From the NCBI GenBank assembly GCA_022822245.1, contig JAJECB010000358.1:1-25856 (forward strand): a DNA stretch of 25,856 bases, read 5' to 3'. The notes beneath the pieces were generated by a model. The model did not search any database, was not told the origin of the DNA, and saw only the letters and a list, made by a program, of their open reading frames with translations. The position numbers were made by a program, and so were the translations under genes. Below are positions 17,254-25,626 of this stretch, piece after piece; position 1 is the stretch's first letter; each line of letters begins with the position of its first letter. The DNA is from Gammaproteobacteria bacterium (GTDB taxonomy: Bacteria > Pseudomonadota > Gammaproteobacteria > HK1).

Positions 17254-18834
17254 ATGAAAGACATCAAGAGATTCCAGCAGATGCACCGCGACGGGCGGAT
17301 CAATCGTCGCGAGTTTCTCGCCGCCATGGGCGCTCTCGGTGTGTCGGCCACCGCCGCGGGCGGCTTCCTCACGTCCTCGAAGGCCCTCGCCGCGACCCCG
17401 ATGAAGGGGGGGACGGCGCGAGTCGCGTTGAACCTGCACGGACCCGATGACCAGATGGACCCGATCGTCTTCACCTCCGGCATCGACTACACCCGGGGCC
17501 GCGCCACCTACAACGGCCTCGTCCAGATCCGGGACAACATGGCCCTGGCCCCCGAGCTGGCCGAGGAATGGTCTCCCAACGCGGACGCCACCGAGTACAC
17601 GTTCAAGATCCGCAAGGGCGTGGAGTTCCACGACGGCTCGCCGCTCACCGCGGACGACGTGGTCTGGAGCATGAACCGCCACCTCGGCGAGGAGTCCCCG
17701 TCCACCGCGAAGTCGTTCTTCGCGGCGGTGACGGAGTGGAAGAAGGTGGACAGCCACACGGTGAAGGCGGTTCTGAGCACGCCCGACTCCGACCTGCCGG
17801 TGAAGCTCGGCGAGAAGCAGTGCAAGGTCGTCAAGAAGGACACGGAGGACTTCAAGGCCGGGAACGGCACCGGCCCGTTCCGGCTCGAGTCGTTCGAGGC
17901 CGGGGTGCGTTCGACACACGTCCGCAACCCCAACTACTGGCGCGACGGGGCCAACTTCGACGCCCTGGAGGTCACCGCCATCACGGATCCCATCGCGCGG
18001 GTCAATGCCCTCATCGCGGGCGACATGGACATGATCGCCAGTGTCGACTCGAAGGGCGTTCGCCTCATCGACGAGGCCGACGGCGTGCAGGTCAACTCGA
18101 CCCCGACCGGCCGCTACGGCGGGATCTGCTGCCTCAAGAACACCGAGCCGGGATCGAACGACGACTTCGTGATGGGACTGCGGTACATCCAGGACCGCGA
18201 GCGCATCGTGCGCTCGATCCTCAAGGGCCACGGAACGGTCGGCAACGACCACCCGATCTCCGTCGCCTACGGCGCGGACCATTGCCAGGAGCTCCCGCAG
18301 CGCGAGTACGATCCGGACAAGGCGAAGTTCCATCTCGACAAGTCCGGCTACACCTCCGCGGAGCTCTTCGTGGCGCCGGTGATCACGGGCATCGAGGAGG
18401 TGTGCCTCCTGATGCAGGCGAACCTGAAGAAGATCGGCTTCGACCTCACCATCAAGAAGGTGCCGACGGACGGCTACTGGGGTGCGGTGTGGATGAAGGA
18501 GCCGCTCAACGTGGTGTCGTGGAACATGCGCCCGACCGCGAACGCGATGCTCGCGATCCAGTTCGCGCCAGGGGGGAACTGGAACGACACGTTCTGGAAC
18601 AACGAGCGGTTCGGGGACCTGCTGACGATGCAGCTCGCCGAGACGGACACGGCCAAGCGCCACCAGATGCTTTGCGAGATGCAGGAACTCGTGCACACCG
18701 GGAGCGGCATGGTGATTCCCGCCCACGTGAACGAGCTCGACGGGGTGAGTGACAAGATCCACGGCATCCCCAACATCCCGCTCGGCGCGCTCGGCGCATA
18801 CGAGTTCGTCGAGTTCGCCTGGATGGACGCCTGA
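17254..18834 (+). CDS. Peptide/opine-type ABC transporter substrate-binding protein, Tat-exported
   Basis: This 526-residue protein is a family 5 solute-binding protein (DppA/OppA-like). The N-terminus has a twin-arginine signal: N-R18-R19-E-F-L followed by AAMGALGVSATAAGGFL and an A-A-ATP cleavage region. The mature part has the family landmarks LAEEWSPNADATEYTFKIRK, GVEFHDGSPLTADDVVWSMNR and GNGTGPFRLESFEAG. It would bind peptides, opines or similar solutes in the periplasm and deliver them to the permeases at 19003-20914. The ATG is fixed by AGGAGGAAGGC. It is separated from the permeases by 168 bases with a strong hairpin, so more of it than of the membrane parts is probably made. The ligand cannot be inferred. 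Confidence 0.93.
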   Translation: MKDIKRFQQMHRDGRINRREFLAAMGALGVSATAAGGFLTSSKALAATPMKGGTARVALNLHGPDDQMDPIVFTSGIDYTRGRATYNGLVQIRDNMALAPELAEEWSPNADATEYTFKIRKGVEFHDGSPLTADDVVWSMNRHLGEESPSTAKSFFAAVTEWKKVDSHTVKAVLSTPDSDLPVKLGEKQCKVVKKDTEDFKAGNGTGPFRLESFEAGVRSTHVRNPNYWRDGANFDALEVTAITDPIARVNALIAGDMDMIASVDSKGVRLIDEADGVQVNSTPTGRYGGICCLKNTEPGSNDDFVMGLRYIQDRERIVRSILKGHGTVGNDHPISVAYGADHCQELPQREYDPDKAKFHLDKSGYTSAELFVAPVITGIEEVCLLMQANLKKIGFDLTIKKVPTDGYWGAVWMKEPLNVVSWNMRPTANAMLAIQFAPGGNWNDTFWNNERFGDLLTMQLAETDTAKRHQMLCEMQELVHTGSGMVIPAHVNELDGVSDKIHGIPNIPLGALGAYEFVEFAWMDA

Positions 18835-18857
18835 GCCGGGTCGAAGCTCTCACCCGA

Positions 18858-18892
18858 GGCGGCCGGCGCGGGTCCCGCCCGCGCCGGCCGCC
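18858..18892 (+). terminator. Perfect 15-bp G+C hairpin after the binding-protein gene (partial terminator or mRNA-stabilising stem)
   Basis: Bases 18858-18872 pair perfectly with 18878-18892 around the five-base loop TCCCG; every pair is G-C. It begins 24 bases after the binding-protein stop and has no T-run, so it more likely stabilises the upstream message or attenuates read-through into the permeases than stops transcription fully, as known between malE and malF. Confidence 0.6.
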
Positions 18893-19002
18893 GACAGCCG
18901 CCTCCGACGCGGGCGCGGCTGACTCTTCCGCCGCGGGCCGCCGGCACTCCAGCCCTCCGGCCCGTCACCCCCTGAGAGCTGACGCGAATCCGTCATCGGC
19001 CG

Positions 19003-19971
19003 ATGCTTCTGCAGGCCATATTGCGCCGGACCGCGATCGGCATCGTGACGATGCTGGTCGTGTCGGTCCTCATCTTCATCGGCACCAGCGTGCTGCCGGG
19101 CGACGTCGCCAACATCATCCTCGGGCAGATGGCGACCCCCGAATCGCTCGCCGCGCTGCGCGCCAAGCTCGGCATGGACCAGCCGCCCCACGTGCGCTAC
19201 TTCATCTGGCTGGGAGACTTCCTGACCGGCAACCTCGGCTTCTCCAAGGCCGGCTCCGGTTTCGGGACTGTCGGCACTCCCATCTCGGAGATGCTCGCGC
19301 CACGGCTCTGGAACACGCTCCGCCTTGCGGGGGTGGTCGCGCTGATCGCGGTTCCAATCTCGATGGCCCTGGGACTGCTCGCCGCGATGTATCCCGGTAC
19401 GCGGCTCGATCGGGCCGTCACGTTCACCACCCTGGGGCTCATCTCGGTGCCGGAGTTCCTCGTCGCGACGTTCCTGGTGCTGGTGGTGGCGGTGCAGCTC
19501 GGGTGGCTCCCCGCCACCGCCTACATGAGCGGGAACGAGACCGGCTGGAAGCTCGTGCGCGCGCTCGCGATGCCGACCCTGACCCTCGTCATCGTCGCGT
19601 CGTCGCAGATCATGCGCATGACCCGGGCGACGGTGCTCAACGTCATGAGCTCGCCCTACATCGAGATGGCGATCCTCAAGGGCGTGCCGCGCAAGCGAAT
19701 CATCCTGCGCCACGCGCTCTTCAACGCGATCGGGCCGATCGTCAACGTCATCGCGCTCAACCTCGCGTATCTGGTGAGCGGGGTGGTCATCGTCGAGACG
19801 ATCTTCGCCTACCCGGGTCTCGCCAAGCTGATGATCGACGCGGTACAGACCCGCGACCTGCCCCTCGTGCAGGCCTGCGCGATGGTCTTCTGCGCGACCT
19901 ACATCGTGCTCATCTTCATCGCGGACATGGCGTCGATCCTGTCGAACCCGCGCCTGCGACACCCGAAGTAG
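19003..19971 (+). CDS. Peptide-type ABC transporter permease (DppB-like)
   Basis: A 322-residue inner-membrane permease of the DppB/OppB family. The first span is AIGIVTMLVVSVLIFIGTSVLPGD, followed by the typical segment LAALRAKLGMDQPPHVRYFIWLGDFLTGNLGFS. The cytoplasmic EAA-like loop is near SPYIEMAILKGVPRKRIILRHALFNAIGPIVN, and the C-terminal span ends with the SNPRLRHPK tail seen in the family. It pairs with the permease starting at 19982 and with the fused ATPase. The ATG at 19003 fits the family N-terminus; no good ribosome site is seen, so its translation may be weak or depend on the message structure upstream. Its length is normal for the family (about 310-340). Confidence 0.92.
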   Translation: MLLQAILRRTAIGIVTMLVVSVLIFIGTSVLPGDVANIILGQMATPESLAALRAKLGMDQPPHVRYFIWLGDFLTGNLGFSKAGSGFGTVGTPISEMLAPRLWNTLRLAGVVALIAVPISMALGLLAAMYPGTRLDRAVTFTTLGLISVPEFLVATFLVLVVAVQLGWLPATAYMSGNETGWKLVRALAMPTLTLVIVASSQIMRMTRATVLNVMSSPYIEMAILKGVPRKRIILRHALFNAIGPIVNVIALNLAYLVSGVVIVETIFAYPGLAKLMIDAVQTRDLPLVQACAMVFCATYIVLIFIADMASILSNPRLRHPK

Positions 19972-19981
19972 GGGGGCCGAC

Positions 19982-20914
19982 GTGGACGAGTCGGGCCGAA
20001 GCACGGGAACCCCGCAGTTCGAGGAGCTGCCCGACGCGCCGCCCCGGCGGCGCCTCCAGCTCTCGTGGAGCGGCAAGCTCGGGGTGTGCGTCGTCGTCTT
20101 CTGGGCCGTCATCGTGGTCATCGGCCCGTACATCTCCCCCTACCACGAGGCGGACATCCTCGACGAGGCGCTCTTCATCGTGCCGGGGAGCGACGATCCA
20201 TATCCCGCCACCGACTTCCAGCCCCCGAGCCGGGTCGCCTGGCTCGGCACCGACTACCTCGGCCGGGACACCCTTTCTCGGACCCTGTGGGGGGCGCGCA
20301 CCACCATCGGGATCTCCCTCCTGTCGACCTTGCTCGCCTACCTCGTGGGGGTGACTCTCGGCATCGCGGCCGCGGTAGGGGGGAGATGGCTCGATTCGGT
20401 GCTGAGCCGCGTCAACGACGCCTTCCTCTCGATCCCGAGCATCATGCTCGCCCTCGTCATGATCGCGGCCATCGGGAGCACCATCCCCATCCTCATCATG
20501 CTGACCGGGCTCATCTACGCGACGAGCGTGTTCCGGATCGCCCGCGCCCTCGGCCTCGACGTCATGGTGAGCGACTTTGTCGAAGCGGCCCGGGTGCGGG
20601 GCGAGGGCCTGTGGTGGCTCATCACCCGCGAGATCCTTCCGAACGTCGCGATGCCGATGGCGACCGACTTCGGCCTGCGGTTCGTCTACATCATCCTCTT
20701 CATCTCGAGCCTGAGCTTCCTCGGCCTCGGAGTTCAACCGCCGCAGTCGGACTGGGGGAGCATGGTGCGCGAGAGCCTCGCGGGGCTTCCCTACGGCTCC
20801 ATCGCCCCCCTCGTCCCGGCCCTCGCGATCGCGACCCTCACGATCGCCATCAACATGATCGTCGACGACGTCTCCGCCCACGCGGGCGGCCGGCTCGCCA
20901 AGAGAATGATCTAG
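19982..20914 (+). CDS. Peptide-type ABC transporter permease (DppC-like)
   Basis: A 310-residue permease of the DppC/OppC family. The N-terminus is cytoplasmic and ends in RLQLSWSGKLGVCVV, leading into the first span. A periplasmic stretch with FQPPSRVAWLGTDYLGRDTLSRTLWGARTTI follows, the hallmark of this family. Further spans and the loop DFVEAARVRGEGLWWLITREILPNV (EAA motif) come next. The start is GTG 19982, ten bases after the stop of the first permease; AGGGGGG just upstream is the ribosome site. The next gene starts 11 bases after its stop, so permeases and ATPase form one operon. Confidence 0.92.
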   Translation: MDESGRSTGTPQFEELPDAPPRRRLQLSWSGKLGVCVVVFWAVIVVIGPYISPYHEADILDEALFIVPGSDDPYPATDFQPPSRVAWLGTDYLGRDTLSRTLWGARTTIGISLLSTLLAYLVGVTLGIAAAVGGRWLDSVLSRVNDAFLSIPSIMLALVMIAAIGSTIPILIMLTGLIYATSVFRIARALGLDVMVSDFVEAARVRGEGLWWLITREILPNVAMPMATDFGLRFVYIILFISSLSFLGLGVQPPQSDWGSMVRESLAGLPYGSIAPLVPALAIATLTIAINMIVDDVSAHAGGRLAKRMI

Positions 20915-20925
20915 AGGACGATCCG

Positions 20926-22740
20926 ATGTCCGTGCTCCTCGAGGTCGACGGCCTCACCATCGACGCCCGCAAGGACGACGGCTCCCTCACCCCCATCGTC
21001 AAGGGGGTGAGCTTCGAGGTGAAGCGCCGCGAGGTGGTGGCCCTCATCGGGGAGTCGGGCTCCGGCAAGACCACCATCGCCCTCTCCGCCCTCGGGTACG
21101 CCAAGCCGGGGCTCGAATTCACCGGCGGGGAAGTGCGTCTCGACGGACGCGACGTCATCTCCATGCCGCCCGACGAGCAGCGCGAGCTCCGCGGCCAACG
21201 GGTCGCCTACCTCGCCCAGAGCGCGGCCGCGACCTTCAACCCGTCCCTCACCATCGGGGAGCAGGTGACCGAGTCGCCGGTGCTCCACGGGCAGCTCACC
21301 CGGGAACAGGCCGACCGCCGGGCCGAAGAGCTCTACCGGGCCCTCGACCTCCCCGATCCGGACCGCCTCGGCCGGCGCTACCCGCACCAGGTCTCGGGGG
21401 GGCAGCTCCAGCGGCTGATGGCGGCGATGGCCCTGTGCGGCAATCCGGACCTCCTGATCCTGGACGAGCCGACCACCGCCCTCGACGTCACTACCCAGAT
21501 CGAGGTGCTGAAGGCGTTCAAGTCGGTCATCCAGCAGGAGGGGGCGGCGGCGGTCTACGTGACCCATGATCTCTCCGTGGTCGCCCAGATCGCGGACCAC
21601 ATCGTCGTCCTCTACGCAGGCGACATCCAGGAGCAGGGAACCTCCGATCAGATCATCAATCATCCGTCGCACGACTACACGCGGCGGTTGATGGCGGCCG
21701 TCCGGCCGCCGCCGGCGGCGGGGCAGGGAGACGAGACCTCCGCCGAGCACGAACGCGAATCCCCCGCCCTGGAGGTGAAGGACGTCACCGCCGGCTACGG
21801 CCGGCGCCCGGGCGGCGGACCGGCCGTCACCGTGCTCCGGGACGTCAACGTGTCGGTCCTGCGCGGCCATACGGTGGGGATCATCGGCGAGTCCGGATGC
21901 GGCAAGTCCACCCTCGCGCGGGTCATGTCGGGCCTGCTCCCGGCGAGCGAGGGAGAGGTCGCCCTCGACGGCGATCGGCTCGAGCCGGACCTCCGCGACC
22001 GCGACCGGAGCGAGCTCCGGAAGGTGCAGTTCGTCTTCCAGATGGCGGACACCGCGCTCAACCCGCGCCAGCGGATCGACCACATCCTCGGCCGGCCGAT
22101 CGAGTTCTACCTCGGGCTCCGGGGCGAAGAGAAACGAAGGCGCATCGGCGAGCTGCTCCACATGGTCGAGCTGCCGGCGGAGTTCGCGGGACGCTATCCG
22201 GAGGAGCTTTCGGGAGGACAGAAGCAACGCGTCAACCTCGCCCGCGCGCTCGCCGCGTCACCCGAGGTGCTGCTCTGCGACGAGGTGATCTCGGCCCTCG
22301 ACACCATCGTCGGGGCGAACGTGATCGAGCTCCTGAAGCGCCTTCGCAAGCAGACCGGGGTCTCGTTCGTCTTCATCAGCCACGATCTCTCCACCATCGC
22401 GTCCTTCGCGGACGAGATCGTCGTCCTCTACGCGGGAAGGGTGGTCGAGCAGGGGCCGACGGACGAGGTGCTCTCGCCCCCGTACCACCCCTACACCCGG
22501 CTGCTGATCGCCTCAGTTCCGGAGCTCCGGATCGGCTGGCTCGAGGAGACCATGGCGACCCAGGAGGCGCAGGCGGGCATCGACCGGGTGGTCGAGCTCA
22601 TCGACATCGGCTGCCCCTTCTTCGAGCGGTGCCCGCTCGCCATCGAAGGCACCTGCGATCGCGAGACGCCGCCCATCCGGGACCTCGGGGGCGGTCACCG
22701 GATCGAATGCCACCGGAGCCTCGAGGAGTTCCTCGCCTGA
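20926..22740 (+). CDS. Fused double ATPase of a peptide-type ABC transporter (DppD-DppF fusion)
   Basis: This 604-residue protein joins the two ATPases usually encoded by dppD and dppF. Domain 1 has Walker A GESGSGKT (42-49), signature VSGGQ (156-160) and Walker B LLILDEP (D180-E181). A linker of about 30 polar residues (around 262-285) follows. Domain 2 has Walker A GESGCGKS (321-328), signature LSGGQ (428-432) and Walker B VLLCDE (D452-E453). The C-terminal oligopeptide-transporter extension is present once, at the end ([15 protein letters not shown]), while domain 1 lacks it. Fused forms are known in the glutathione/opine and YejF-type systems. The ATG at 20926 follows AGAGGACG. It completes the importer. 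Confidence 0.93.
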   Translation: MSVLLEVDGLTIDARKDDGSLTPIVKGVSFEVKRREVVALIGESGSGKTTIALSALGYAKPGLEFTGGEVRLDGRDVISMPPDEQRELRGQRVAYLAQSAAATFNPSLTIGEQVTESPVLHGQLTREQADRRAEELYRALDLPDPDRLGRRYPHQVSGGQLQRLMAAMALCGNPDLLILDEPTTALDVTTQIEVLKAFKSVIQQEGAAAVYVTHDLSVVAQIADHIVVLYAGDIQEQGTSDQIINHPSHDYTRRLMAAVRPPPAAGQGDETSAEHERESPALEVKDVTAGYGRRPGGGPAVTVLRDVNVSVLRGHTVGIIGESGCGKSTLARVMSGLLPASEGEVALDGDRLEPDLRDRDRSELRKVQFVFQMADTALNPRQRIDHILGRPIEFYLGLRGEEKRRRIGELLHMVELPAEFAGRYPEELSGGQKQRVNLARALAASPEVLLCDEVISALDTIVGANVIELLKRLRKQTGVSFVFISHDLSTIASFADEIVVLYAGRVVEQGPTDEVLSPPYHPYTRLLIASVPELRIGWLEETMATQEAQAGIDRVVELIDIGCPFFERCPLAIEGTCDRETPPIRDLGGGHRIECHRSLEEFLA

Positions 22741-22747
22741 TCCGCCC

Positions 22748-22766
22748 CCGGGCCAGCGGTGCCCGG
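22748..22766. terminator. Short hairpin between convergent genes
   Basis: CCGGGC (22748-22753) and GCCCGG (22761-22766) form a six-base-pair stem with a seven-base loop in the 26-base gap between the fused ATPase and the opposing flavin reductase gene. There is no T-run; a weak bidirectional terminator at best. Confidence 0.3.
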
Positions 22767-23246
22767 TCAGGAGGAGACCGCGGCGTAGCGGCCGCGGAAG
22801 AACGCGAGCGGTTCGCCGTCCGGACGGTGGTCGAATCGGAGGATCTCGCCCACGTAGATGATGTGGTCACCGCCCTCGTGCCGGGTCGTGACCCGGCACT
22901 CGAAGGTGGCGATGGCACCGTCGAGAAGGGGGCAGCCCCCGTGTCCGGGACGCCATCGAACCTCGCTCCACTTGTCGATGTCCTTGGTCGCGAAACGATT
23001 CGAGAGATCTTCGTGATCTGACCGCAGTACGTTGATTGCAAAGCAGTCCGACCGCTCGAAGGCGTCGAAGCAGTCGGCCGTGCGAGAGAGGCTGAAGAGG
23101 ACCAGGGGAGGGTCCAGGGACACCGACGTGAAGGAGTTCGCGGTGAGCCCGTGAAGCTCGTCTCCGTATCGGGTGGTGACGACGGTGACCCCGGTCACGA
23201 AGTTTCCGAGCGCCTCTCGAAGCCGGAGCGCCGCCGGGTCGGTCAT
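22767..23246 (-). CDS. Flavin reductase family protein (HpaC-like FMN-binding domain)
   Basis: The 159-residue protein is a flavin-reductase-like FMN-binding split-barrel protein: LREALGNFVTGVTVVTT, then GLTANSFTSVSLDPPLVLFSLSR, CFAINVLRSDHEDLSNRFA, and near the end IIYVGEILRFDH with AFFRGRYAAV. Such proteins reduce FMN or FAD with NAD(P)H and hand the reduced flavin to a separate monooxygenase. No monooxygenase is adjacent; the luciferase-like enzyme at 5143-6249 is the only candidate partner in the window. The start is fixed by GCAGGAGAACCAGG before the ATG. It is divergent from the MarR-type regulator, with an operator-like palindrome over its likely promoter, so it is probably a target of that regulator. 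Confidence 0.9.
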   Translation of the reverse strand: MTDPAALRLREALGNFVTGVTVVTTRYGDELHGLTANSFTSVSLDPPLVLFSLSRTADCFDAFERSDCFAINVLRSDHEDLSNRFATKDIDKWSEVRWRPGHGGCPLLDGAIATFECRVTTRHEGGDHIIYVGEILRFDHRPDGEPLAFFRGRYAAVSS

Positions 23247-23356
23247 TCCTGGTTCTCCTGCACGTGCATGTTCCTCCCGCCCCGCTCCCGGTGCGCCGTC
23301 TCCGTCCGGGTCATCGTCTCCCGGGTCCGATCTCGTCCGTTGCCGGTGTCATGCTG

Positions 23357-23386
23357 ATTATCGCCGAGACGATTATGGGTTTACAA
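23357..23386 (-). promoter_or_regulatory. Probable promoter of the flavin reductase gene
   Basis: Read on the minus strand, TTGTAA (23386-23381) is followed after 18 bases by GATAAT (23362-23357), a four-of-six -35 and a five-of-six -10. Its -35 lies inside the palindrome at 23379-23403. A transcript would have a leader of about 100 bases before the start at 23246. Confidence 0.45.
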
Positions 23387-23408
23387 ACTGTCAGCTTGCT
23401 AACATAAT
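23379..23408 (+). promoter_or_regulatory. MarR-type operator overlapping a leaderless promoter
   Basis: The operator-like palindrome is GTTTACAAACTG (23379-23390), a central T, then CAGCTTGCTAAC (23392-23403); nine of the twelve positions in each arm are symmetrical. The promoter TTTACA (23380-23385), a 17-base spacer and CATAAT (23403-23408) coincide with it almost exactly. Transcription should start about seven bases after the -10, at the ATG (23415) of the regulator, so the mRNA would have no leader. Binding of a dimeric MarR protein here would block both divergent promoters. Confidence 0.6.
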
Positions 23409-23414
23409 TCCGGC

Positions 23415-23918
23415 ATGCTCTGGAACCGCCCCGATCCCGTCTTCGGATTTCTCGTGCACGACATCTCCCGGATGCTTCGCAAGCGCTTCGATCGGCGCGC
23501 GCGCGACATCGGACTCACCAAGTCCCAGTGGATCGTGCTGGCCCACCTCGCCCGGCACGAGGGCATTCACCAGGGAGGGCTCGCCGATGTCCTGGAGCTC
23601 GAGCCGGCGACCCTCGCCCGCCACCTCGATCGCCTCGAGGACACGGGGTGGATCGAACGCCGTGCGGACCCCTCCGATCGACGCGCGTGGCGGCTTCACC
23701 TGACCGGGAAGGCCACCCCGGTGCTCGAGAAGATGGGTGATCTCGTCGAGATCACCACCCGGGAGGCGCTCGCCGGGCTCAGTCACGAAGAGCGCGAACG
23801 CCTCCAGGCGCAACTGCTCACCATTCGGGCGAACCTCACCGACCGGCCGGAGGCGGAGACACGAGCCGCGGCGGAGGAGGCCGCGGGACCGCAGCGCATG
23901 GCGGCGGGAGCGGACTGA
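23415..23918 (+). CDS. MarR family transcriptional regulator
   Basis: The 167-residue protein has the MarR winged-helix fold. An N-terminal dimerisation helix (VHDISRMLRKRFDRRARDIGLTKSQWIVL) is followed by the HTH (GGLADVLELEPATLARHLDRLEDTGWIER) and the wing with the family signature ADPSDRRAWRLHLT. A C-terminal helix follows, then an Ala/Glu-rich tail of about 20 residues beyond the usual end. Relatives such as EmrR and SlyA repress exporter or aromatic-catabolism genes and release DNA on binding small phenolic or lipophilic ligands. It overlaps emrA by one base (TGATG), so regulator and exporter part are co-translated. There is no ribosome site before the ATG, in agreement with a leaderless message. 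Self-repression is inferred from the palindrome. Confidence 0.92.
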   Translation: MLWNRPDPVFGFLVHDISRMLRKRFDRRARDIGLTKSQWIVLAHLARHEGIHQGGLADVLELEPATLARHLDRLEDTGWIERRADPSDRRAWRLHLTGKATPVLEKMGDLVEITTREALAGLSHEERERLQAQLLTIRANLTDRPEAETRAAAEEAAGPQRMAAGAD

Positions 23919-25054
23919 TGGCCGGCGCGGAAGCCCCGGCGAAGCCCGCGATCGAACGGCGTCTGCGCCGGCGGCGGATGAGCCGCCTGCGGCACCGGGT
24001 GCGCCGGCTCGGCCGCGTGCTCTTCCTCGCCCTCGGACCGCTCGTGGTGATGACCGCGGGGGGCATCTGGTACGCGACCAGCGGGCGCATCGTGTCGACC
24101 GAGAACGCCTACGTCCAGGCCGAGCACATTCTCGTCACCCCCGCGGTGGACGGGATGGTGGCGGAGGTGTTCGTCCACGACAACCAGGAGGTCGAACGCG
24201 GCCAGCCCCTCTTCCAGGTGGACCCGATGCCGTTCCGGCTCGAATGGGAGAAGGCCGAGGCCGAGCTCGACGCCATCCGCTACGAGATCGGCTCCTACCG
24301 CGCCGCCCACCGCCAGGCGGAGGCGGAGCTGAAGAGCGCCCGCAAGGAGGCTTCGTTCCTCGAGAAGGAGTACGAACGGCGCGCCAAGCTCGGGGGCGGC
24401 AAGGCCCTCGCCAAGGTCGAGCTCGACAAGTTCCGCCACCAGTGGCAGCTCGCCCGGCAGCGGATCCCGGAGCTCGAGGAGAAGGTGCGGCTGATGCTCG
24501 CGAACCTTGGCGGAAGGCGCGACCTCGCGGCGGAGGACCACCCCCGCTTCCGGCTCGTCGACGCCGAGCGCGCGAAGGTTGCCCTCGATCTCGAGCGGGC
24601 CACCGTGCGGGCCGCCGCCTCGGGCCGCATCGCCAACCTCGACCTCCAGGCGGGCGAGTACGTGAAGGAGGGCGCGCCGGTCTTCAGCCTCATCGCCGAC
24701 GTCGCGCCCTGGATCGAGGCCAACCTCAAGGAGACCCAGCTCACCCACGTGCACGAGGGTCAGAGCGTCACGATCTCCGTCGACGCCTACCCCGACGAAC
24801 GCTGGCAGGGAACCGTGTCCGGAGTGAGCGCGGGCACCGGTGCGGTGTTCTCGCTCCTCCCCGCGCAGAACGCGACCGGCAACTGGGTGAAGGTCGTGCA
24901 GCGGATCCCGGTCCGGATCGCGATCTTCCCGCGTCCGGACGCACCGCAGTTGCGGGCGGGGATGAGCGCCACCGTCGAGATCGACAGCGGCCACGAACGG
25001 GCCCTCCCCGGGGTCGTCAGCAGCGCCCTCGCCCTCGTCGGCTACCGCCGCTAG
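23918..25054 (+). CDS. HlyD/EmrA-family membrane-fusion protein
   Basis: This 378-residue protein is a periplasmic adaptor of the EmrA/HlyD family. A very Arg-rich cytoplasmic N-terminus (about 30 residues) leads to one membrane span (VLFLALGPLVVMTAGGIWYAT). Then come the first half of the lipoyl domain (AYVQAEHILVTPAVDGMVAEVFVHDNQEVERGQPLFQVD), a coiled-coil hairpin (roughly 105-195, with KAEAELDAIRYEIG and FLEKEYERRAKL), the second lipoyl half (TVRAAASGRIANLDLQAGEYV) and a beta-barrel domain. It would join an inner-membrane exporter to an outer-membrane channel. The usual EmrB-type transporter gene does not follow; the next gene is convergent. TAG is inside the inverted repeat at 25050-25130. 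Confidence 0.9.
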   Translation: MAGAEAPAKPAIERRLRRRRMSRLRHRVRRLGRVLFLALGPLVVMTAGGIWYATSGRIVSTENAYVQAEHILVTPAVDGMVAEVFVHDNQEVERGQPLFQVDPMPFRLEWEKAEAELDAIRYEIGSYRAAHRQAEAELKSARKEASFLEKEYERRAKLGGGKALAKVELDKFRHQWQLARQRIPELEEKVRLMLANLGGRRDLAAEDHPRFRLVDAERAKVALDLERATVRAAASGRIANLDLQAGEYVKEGAPVFSLIADVAPWIEANLKETQLTHVHEGQSVTISVDAYPDERWQGTVSGVSAGTGAVFSLLPAQNATGNWVKVVQRIPVRIAIFPRPDAPQLRAGMSATVEIDSGHERALPGVVSSALALVGYRR

Positions 25055-25130
25055 CGCGCATATTTCACCGATTTTCGTCGCGAGCGGGTCGGCGTCCGCA
25101 GCAGGAAATCGGTGAAATATGCGCGCTAGC
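25050..25130. repeat. Perfect 25-bp inverted repeat with 31-base loop, holding both convergent stop codons
   Basis: Bases 25050-25074 (beginning GCTAGCGCGCATATTTCACC) are the exact reverse complement of 25106-25130. The loop is 25075-25105. The TAG of emrA (25052-25054) and the TAG of the opposing PPOX gene (25126-25128) occupy symmetrical places in the two arms. It can form a very stable stem in both transcripts and could be a bidirectional terminator. The A+T-rich core and perfect arms also resemble a small REP- or MITE-like element. Confidence 0.85.
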
Positions 25131-25626
25131 CTGCGCCTCCGGTCGAGTCCTCTCCGGACGAAGGGAAGGGCGCTCCGCCTTTCGTCGCCTGCCACCCGCG
25201 GGTGCGGTCCATCGTGAGCTCGAGGAGGGTCGCCGGGCCGGAGAAGAGCGGCACTTCCCGGTATTGGGGATACTTCGCGCGAAGCGCCCCGACTGCCTCC
25301 GCGGCGGGGCCCTCCGGATCCGGCCCGATCCGGTGAACCCGGACCGAGCCGTCGATCCGGACCCACCAGAGGCGCGACCAGTCGTCCGAGTACTCGTCGA
25401 GGAGCAGGGCCGCGCGCGGATCCGCGGTCGCATTGGCGAGCCGCGCGAGCGGACCGCCCGTCTTGCGCTTTCCGTCAATCGGAGTCCATACGGCCCCCCC
25501 GGCCGGGGCGAAGACCACCGGCGTCACCCACGGCCCGCCTCCGTCCGCGGCGACCATCGCGAGCCTTCCCACCGGCCAGGTGGCGAGCAGCCCGGTGATC
25601 GCGGCGATTTCGGGTACGAAGGGCAT
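25126..25626 (-). CDS. PPOX-class F420/FMN-dependent protein (Rv0121-like)
   Basis: A 166-residue protein of the pyridoxamine 5'-phosphate oxidase-like split-barrel superfamily. The segments GRLAMVAADGGGPWVTPVVF, AVWTPIDGKRK, LLLDEYSDDWSRLWWVRIDG and LRAKYPQYREVPLF match the subgroup described as probable F420-dependent (Rv0121 type). It would bind a flavin or the deazaflavin F420 and carry out a redox step of unknown substrate. GTG 25627 and ATG 25624 are adjacent possible starts on the minus strand; the ATG (first base 25626) is preferred because AGGAG stands seven bases before it. Its stop lies in the right arm of the inverted repeat shared with emrA. F420 use is inferred from subgroup resemblance only. 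Confidence 0.82.
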   Translation of the reverse strand: MPFVPEIAAITGLLATWPVGRLAMVAADGGGPWVTPVVFAPAGGAVWTPIDGKRKTGGPLARLANATADPRAALLLDEYSDDWSRLWWVRIDGSVRVHRIGPDPEGPAAEAVGALRAKYPQYREVPLFSGPATLLELTMDRTRGWQATKGGAPFPSSGEDSTGGAG

